Assembly: GCA_038373865.1 (NCBI GenBank)
Contig: JAXGGA010002829.1
Coordinates: 49,799 to 113,798, forward strand
DNA length: 64,000 nucleotides
Source of the DNA: Uloborus plumipes
Lineage: Eukaryota; Arthropoda; Arachnida; Araneae; Uloboridae
Direction: 5' to 3'
Shown: positions 60,401 to 64,000 of the stretch, piece after piece
Position numbering within the stretch: position 1 is the stretch's first letter
Layout of the letters: every line of letters begins with the position of its first letter
Translations under genes and position numbers: made by a program
Notes under the pieces: generated by a model
What the model was told of the DNA's origin: nothing
Database searches by the model: none
The model's input: the letters and a program-made list of their open reading frames with translations, nothing else

Positions 60401-60458
60401 ATTTGCTCATTTCGTGGATGACTTCCTTGTCCGGCATGCAGCAAGACGATTCCAGAGC
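50999..60458 (-). CDS. Unrecognised cysteine-rich protein, last three exons
   Basis: Three segments (60458-60342, 52694-52582, 51407-50999) join in perfect phase (0, then 2) to 212 codons ending in TAA at 51001-50999. The first visible exon carries ESSCCMPDKEV and TKCKNCDD, the second is charged (NADRDQIERTKANRFCGEYH), and the last is Cys-rich: 20 Cys in 135 residues, many as CC or CxxC pairs (CCSRARTLCCCHAC, NCCQDRCH, SCVNCSYC, HCEEHCCKRCHL at the C-terminus). No signal peptide or membrane segment is visible in the part present. Paired Cys and many His suggest zinc binding, but I know no family with this layout. The N-terminus was not found and probably lies to the right. An AATAAA (minus strand) near 50950 may be the polyadenylation signal. 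Confidence 0.75.
52582..52694 (-). CDS. Cys-rich gene, penultimate exon
   Basis: Acceptor ACTTATTTAG, donor CCAAG/GTACAA, 113 bp. Opens in phase 0 with VLNEMYKDESFKDGSNADRD and leaves two bases that complete an Arg codon with the first base of the last exon. Confidence 0.7.
52695..54155. other. Intron of the Cys-rich gene, no other feature seen
   Basis: AT-rich sequence with A/G-rich microsatellite near 52967-52990. Short plus frames at 52930 and 53434 have no recognisable content. CGGCACGGGATAAAGTTAAA at 53992 recalls the repeat at 42060. Confidence 0.45.
54156..54260 (-). mobile_element. Helitron-like family 1, 3' fragment
   Basis: On the minus strand it ends with CTAG (54159-54156) preceded by a perfect hairpin GCACGG-GCATCG-CCGTGC (54185-54168). 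It matches about 100 bp of the 3' end of the copies at 45859 and 54558, and then homology is lost. Confidence 0.6.
54862..56265. mobile_element. Non-autonomous hAT element with 8-bp target-site duplication
   Basis: CAGGGTTGCCAGA at the left and TCTGGCAACCCTG at the right form perfect 13-bp inverted ends. GTAACTGA is duplicated on both sides (54854-54861, 56266-56273). An 8-bp duplication is diagnostic for hAT elements. Subterminal GTCCCGT/ACGGGAC words occur near both ends. The 1404-bp interior has no transposase. It holds a poly-G repeat at 55835-55985. Confidence 0.9.
55835..55985. repeat. Poly-G/poly-C bounded dispersed repeat, copy 4 (inside the hAT)
   Basis: Same ordered phrases: GAATTGCCTCCCCTCAGGTT, GTATTTATATATAAGTGGGC, CCTTTTGCCCCCCTCCCCCG, GCAAAATTTGAAATTATGGG. 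Confidence 0.6.
57003..59016 (+). mobile_element. 2-kb Tc1/mariner-type transposon with long terminal inverted repeats
   Basis: CAGGGTGTTCCGTAACAAAT at the left mirrors the right end (reverse complement CAGGGTGTTCCGTAACAACT). Complementarity continues for roughly 240 bp (GAGGGGAGTTAGAGGGGATG, TAGTTGACGAGCTA, CAGCAACAG). TA flanks both sides (57001-57002 and 59017-59018). It carries one transposase frame, now broken. It sits within the Helitron-like copy 2, so it inserted after it. Confidence 0.9.
57528..58670 (+). pseudogene. Tc1/mariner-superfamily transposase (DUF4817-like), two in-frame stops
   Basis: One continuous frame of 381 codons, interrupted by TAA at 58251-58253 and TAG at 58479-58481 and ending at TGA 58668-58670. 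The N-terminal helix-turn-helix (MERFTDAELADMHLIYGLAN, from a likely start at 57594) matches the DUF4817 domain common in arthropod transposons. The likely catalytic Asp residues lie in VLMTDEAY (58068), WFQHDVAP (58341) and PRSPDLN (58452), with about 36 residues between the last two. The TAG replaces the usual Trp in FFLWG. There is no frameshift, so decay is slight. It would have cut and pasted the element at TA sites. It is inactive as written. Confidence 0.9.
59241..59468. other. Short spacer, no gene seen
   Basis: A GC-moderate stretch (GGTGCGTCCCGATGCTCCAC) without a recognisable product, between two Helitron-like elements. Confidence 0.4.
59469..60146 (+). mobile_element. Helitron-like family 3, with an internal second 5' end
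   Basis: TCTACTTATATTAAAAACTG, then AGTATC, follows a host A at 59468. A second such start (TCTACTTATAGAAAAACTGA) lies at about 59893. Near the right a hairpin GCCCGT-GCAACG-CCGGGC (60117-60134) has the stem and loop geometry of families 1 and 2, but the terminal CTAG is absent (CACGTGTGTGGT), so the 3' end is decayed. TATCTTTCT repeats occur at 59500-59540. GGCACGAAG occurs twice (about 59980 and 60107). Confidence 0.5.
60147..60341. other. Intron sequence next to the Cys-rich gene exon
   Basis: AT-rich. Contains a small hairpin AGCTGCCCTGGCAGCT (60259-60274). Confidence 0.4.
60342..60458 (-). CDS. Cys-rich gene, first visible exon
   Basis: Acceptor TTTTCTTTCCAG, donor TTTTCG/GTAGGT, 117 bp (39 codons, phase 0 at both ends). 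Reads ALESSCCMPDKEVIHEMSKL, then NETISFEGTKCKNCDDVFS. The symmetrical phase means it could be skipped without a frame change. Confidence 0.7.
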
Positions 60459-60804
60459 CTGGAAAGAAAATATTCTTATCATATCTTATCATATCATAAA
60501 TATCTTAAATTCCAATCAGTATTTTAAGCCCATGTTTAAAAACAGAACTGAATAAAAATTAAACGAATACAATGATGCAGCTAAAATCTAAGTTTACAAC
60601 TGCGACACTAAAGAACTAGCAACTATTAACGCAGAAAAATACTTTAAAAGAAAGGTCCCTGCTCTTAGATGAAAACATATGTAATAAATAACGATAGGCT
60701 TTCTGAAATAATAATGTTGCAACGGGCTGTCCATTAATAATGTCACACTTCATGAAATGCACCGCCAGCTCTCCCATGTCATCCAGATACTGTTTCATTC
60801 TCAT

Positions 60805-61201
60805 TAGGAATCATCAGTCTGTCTTAGAAAGTAACCGAGCTGGAGGCAGAAAACATCTTGTAGAAGCTAAGAGTGCCAAACAAACTGGTAGCTAATGTAA
60901 AAATAGCACATTAGCGAAAGACTGCAGCAATGGTACAGTACAACTCGCAAATAGAAGGCAAAGCTTGGCAGTGTATATCATGTGTTTCTGCCTTATCCCT
61001 GGCCTAGGTAAAGTAACTTACTGCTAATGCCCAAGCTTTGCATTCAATTTGCGAATTGTACTGTACCATTGCCGCAGTCTTTCGCTAACGTGCTATTTTT
61101 ACATTAGCTACCAGTTTGTTTGGCACTCTTAGCTTCTATAAGATGTTTTCTGCCTCCAGCTCGGCTACTGTCTAGTTTAAGCCAGATTGATGATTCCTAG
61201 A
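60805..61201. repeat. Long inverted repeat, arms about 170 bp
   Basis: GAGCTGGAGGCAGAAAACAT, GCCAAACAAACTGGTAGCTA and GCAATGGTACAGTACAA in the left arm (60805-60977) recur in reverse complement in the right arm (about 61029-61201), with scattered mismatches and a spacer of about 50 bp. CCTGGCCTAGGTAAAGTAAC in the spacer resembles CCTGGCTTAGGGAAGGTAAC at 61270. Probably a foldback element. Confidence 0.78.
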
Positions 61202-61312
61202 AATTGAAACTGCAGCATCTGGATGGAGGCTTCCGAGTAGGCTGTGTATTGAATGTAGTATTGCCTTAGCCCTGGCTTAGGGAAGGTAACTTACTGCTTG
61301 ATGACCCACCTC

Positions 61313-61400
61313 TGTCTTTGTTACAAAGTGTCACACTTCATTCTCCACCCCACCTCCCTTTTTCTTGCCCCATGTCACACTCGCTTTAATTAACATATTA
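61313..61400. repeat. Dispersed GTGTCACACTT repeat fragment
   Basis: ACAAAGTGTCACACTTCATT, CCACCTCCC and CCATGTCACAC form the reverse complement of the phrases at 11621-11654. GGGCTGTCCATTAATAATGT at 60724 may be the other part of the same repeat, split by the inverted repeat. Confidence 0.45.
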
Positions 61401-63165
61401 GACCAGCTAGTGTCCATTGAAATGTCATGATACCTCAAAATTTTATACATATTTTTTGGTAGTTTCTATATGAGTTTGACTTGCTGATTCCGAATCCGCT
61501 GAGTGCCAGACGCCAAATCTTGAGCATTTTTGTCAAAGTGGCGAAATCCAACATGGCTGCTATAAAAGGTATGAAGCAAATTAATGGAAACGTTCGTGCA
61601 ATGAAACATATTTTACACTCAAAAATGATTGTACCCTTTAGTCAAAATACAATTCTATTGAAAATAAATATTATGAAAAGTATACGAATGATAAATTTTA
61701 CCAAATGGTAAAATTCAAGATGTCAGCCTAAAAAGTAGTATGGTTTCATTTTCAGGTATTAATCATTTTTTAAACCGTAATGGACATGAAAATAGAATGT
61801 TTTAACAAAGATAAATGTTTAAAATGATATGCAGTGATCATAAAAAATGTGATTTAGCCTAACAATAACACTAAAAAAATTTAGAAACATTCCAAATTTA
61901 AGTTTCGGGATTTTGCCGGTTTAAACCAATTTACTGCAAGAAACAAGTTCTTTTGCGAAAAGGTTTCCTGTGTTGATACAAGACTTAGAAAGTTTCCTAT
62001 ATTGATGCTGACTTTTCACTGTTGTGAAAGGTATTTTTAGCTACCAGTTAGGTATGTCCAACGTGTATAGGTTACCCAGCTAGGTAACCCAAAGGAATAT
62101 CCAACGTGTTTGTTTAGTGTTTCGCTTTCAGACTCAAATAAGGACATGTGCAATCGCTGAATATTGTAGTTTTGGATGAATTGCAAACAAATAAGCAGCT
62201 CAATTATTTGCTTGCAATTTCTGCCTTAGCATTGGTCATATTTGTCAAACTGCTTCAGGAGCAATCCTGGTAAACCAGAAAGGTGCCGAACTATTATCAA
62301 CCTATCTAAGAGTTTTTGGAAAGTTACCGATTTATTGCTGTAAAGTGATTGAGTTTGTTTGGAAGCTTTCAAAATTCTTTAGCAAGGTTACTGACTTTAG
62401 CAGAAAACTCCTGATTTCTTCTAGGTATGTTATACTGGCAGAATTTAAGCTCATAACTGCTCATTACTTTCCAGGAATGTTTCGGGTTGTTTTTACAGTG
62501 AAACTGTGAAGAGGGAAGTTGGCTTAAAACATCTCAGACAAATTAAAAAATATTTACCGGTAATAACAGAGTTGTATGAGAAGCATCACTACAAAAAATT
62601 ACTTTTTCTCAATGAAAAAGCGAAAAAATGCTTAGGGCCATATTCGATAGATGTTTTCTGCTAACTTTAGAAGGGTTTGCGAATCAACAAAGCAAAATTT
62701 TGTTACTAAACTAAAAAGGAGAAAAACGTCTTGAACTTATCTGGTAGATTAATTAAATATTTTGCGGTTATTTAAAAAATGCCTGTGCAACAGCAGAACA
62801 AAATTTTGTTACTACTTAACCAAAAGAATTTGCAAAGTGTAAAATTTTGATGCTTTATTTTAACAGACAGCTTTTTTTTTTTTAATTTTACTACTTCAAA
62901 TGACAGTACAATGACAAACAGTGAATGTACTTACAATCTCTACAAAAATGTGTTAAGTATTTCTTTCCTTTTTTGATATGATACAGTTGAACAACTTTAG
63001 CGTAAAGTATTGATAAAACTTTAAATGCAGAGGACTCGGGTAAAATTGGCAAGTCACAGTGGCATGTATATGAGAAAACGTGGTCTCAAAGATTCCATTA
63101 GACATTAAGAAGGTTAAAACAATGGTTACGTTCACCGAAAAGAAGACTAAAATCTGTGGTTCACA
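61401..63165. other. No gene seen
   Basis: AT-rich sequence. I looked here on the minus strand for upstream exons of the Cys-rich gene and found none with good splice sites and an open phase-0 frame. A phrase around TCCAACGTGT is repeated at 62057 and 62100 with GGTTACCCAGCTAGGTAACC between (a hairpin). Confidence 0.45.
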
Positions 63166-63171
63166 TACACT

Positions 63172-63394
63172 GTTAAAAAAATGTCCTGAAAATAACGAAA
63201 AAATATACGGCAGCTGAGTTGCCGGAGTGTTTCCGTTTCGTTAATTATATTTCCGTGATTTTGCAGAAGCTCCGTTCGTCATTTTTTCGTTCGGCATTTT
63301 TTCGTTTCGTAATTCTCCGTTCTTCATTTTTTCGGTTCTTATTATCCCCGCTTATACGTTATAGGCTTATACCTATACGCTTTGACTTATATAT
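63172..63394. mobile_element. Foldback repeat, truncated copy
   Basis: Begins CACTGTTAAAAAAATGTCCT and runs through CGGCAGCTGAGTTGCCGGAG, then TTATACGTTATAGGCTTATACC, to CGCTTTGACTTATAT. This is the reverse complement of the right half of the element at 48041-49540. It ends exactly where the LTR begins. Confidence 0.7.
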
Positions 63395-64000
63395 TGTAAC
63401 GAGTCCGTAGCACCTTCAACTTTCTTCAAATGAGCAGTCCAATCTTGAGGAAGTAACTATGAATTTATTTACAAGTATATACACTATTTACAACAAAGCG
63501 GGAAACAATTGCTAAACATCCAGCAATTAGGTAGCAAAACAGTACACTGTACTCTCAACAGTAACTCAGCACCACGTATCTAACGTGAACAGTAATTAAG
63601 CAATTACAAAAGCAAAACAAACATTCGCCCAAGCGAATAGCGAATAAAACGAGTCACCAGAATCAAATCTGAAAACAACTGACTGACTTGTGTTCAAGGC
63701 CAGCTATTTATACACGGAAAGAAATGTCCACAATATTCGAGAAAAACCTGGAATATTTTGTTTCATTCCTAACATTACGTAATCCATTCACAAATTCTAG
63801 CGAAAAGAAAAACACCACTCCGAGCGAAAATGTCTTCACGCTTATTAAAGTTAGGGCAAGTGTAAAAACTACAAAGTGTTACGGGGCCGGTATACAAGTG
63901 ATAAAAGTTATATCTTCAGATACTTTTGCAACATGACGTCAGATAAAACCAAAACTAATGAAAATGATGCAAGGCAGGAAAAACAACAACTATTTACAAG
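63395..64000 (-). mobile_element. LTR of a minus-strand LTR retrotransposon, cut by the window edge
   Basis: Starts TGTAACGAG on the plus strand, so the element's 3' terminus reads CTCGTTACA. On the minus strand a TATA box TATAAATAG (63712-63704) is followed by a GAACACAAGTCAGTCAG start region, a polyadenylation signal AATAAA (63469-63464) and the CA terminus. This is the U3-R-U5 order of an LTR. The sequence beyond the terminus (below 63395) is the foldback repeat, with no primer-binding site, so this is a 3' LTR or a solo LTR. Confidence 0.65.

Noticed and set aside
60616..60804. Possible upstream exon of the Cys-rich gene (MRMKQYLDDMGELAVHFMKC)
   Set aside because: It contains the dispersed repeat phrase GGGCTGTCCATTAAT...GTCACAC in reverse, has no matching donor in phase 0, and abuts a large inverted repeat.

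Overview
This is a 64 kb, strongly AT-rich, intron-rich and transposon-rich animal nuclear window. There is no bacterial gene organisation. The one gene I can name with confidence is a SoxE-type (Sox8/9/10 class) HMG-box transcription factor on the minus strand. Its four visible coding exons run from 41109 down to 23992 with perfect splice phases. A SoxE gene, long AT-rich introns and a dense mix of Helitron, Tc1/mariner, hAT and piggyBac-type elements fit an arthropod, perhaps an arachnid; the group is inference, not proof.

Layout. 1-23.6 kb: mostly non-coding. It holds a GC-rich promoter-like island with a perfect CRE (560-780), three isolated splice-flanked candidate exons on the plus strand (4154-4226, 13622-13695, 13888-13953), a decayed coding-like block (about 14005-14285), a large foldback repeat (14838-15540) and two TTAA-flanked piggyBac-like MITEs. 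23.6-41.3 kb: the SoxE gene. Its introns hold a Helitron-like element, a four-unit tandem repeat, a third TTAA MITE, a duplicated AAATGAAT-rich repeat, a CATCGG-rich block and a tRNA-derived SINE with 13-bp target-site duplications only about 90 bp from the exon 1 donor. 41.3-50.6 kb: upstream of SoxE. A Helitron-like element is invaded by a 651-bp palindromic MITE, a near-identical second copy of that MITE lies 1.7 kb further on inside another foldback repeat, and a pogo/Tigger-like MITE follows. 51-60.5 kb: the last three exons of an unrecognised cysteine-rich gene on the minus strand. Its 7.6-kb intron carries a nest: a Helitron-like element holding a non-autonomous hAT, which itself holds a poly-G repeat, plus a 2-kb Tc1/mariner-type element with a DUF4817-like transposase broken by two in-frame stops. 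60.8-64 kb: an inverted repeat, then a foldback remnant interrupted by the LTR of a minus-strand LTR retrotransposon that runs off the right edge.

The two real genes are both transcribed leftward and are not obviously related in function. Points of most interest: the unassigned Cys-rich protein; the likely incomplete SoxE C-terminus, with a GTGAGT donor just before the stop; three Helitron-like families sharing one 3' hairpin geometry; and the order of nested insertions that can be read from the sequence. I found no convincing new molecular system. Most of the other short open frames look like chance or lie within repeats.
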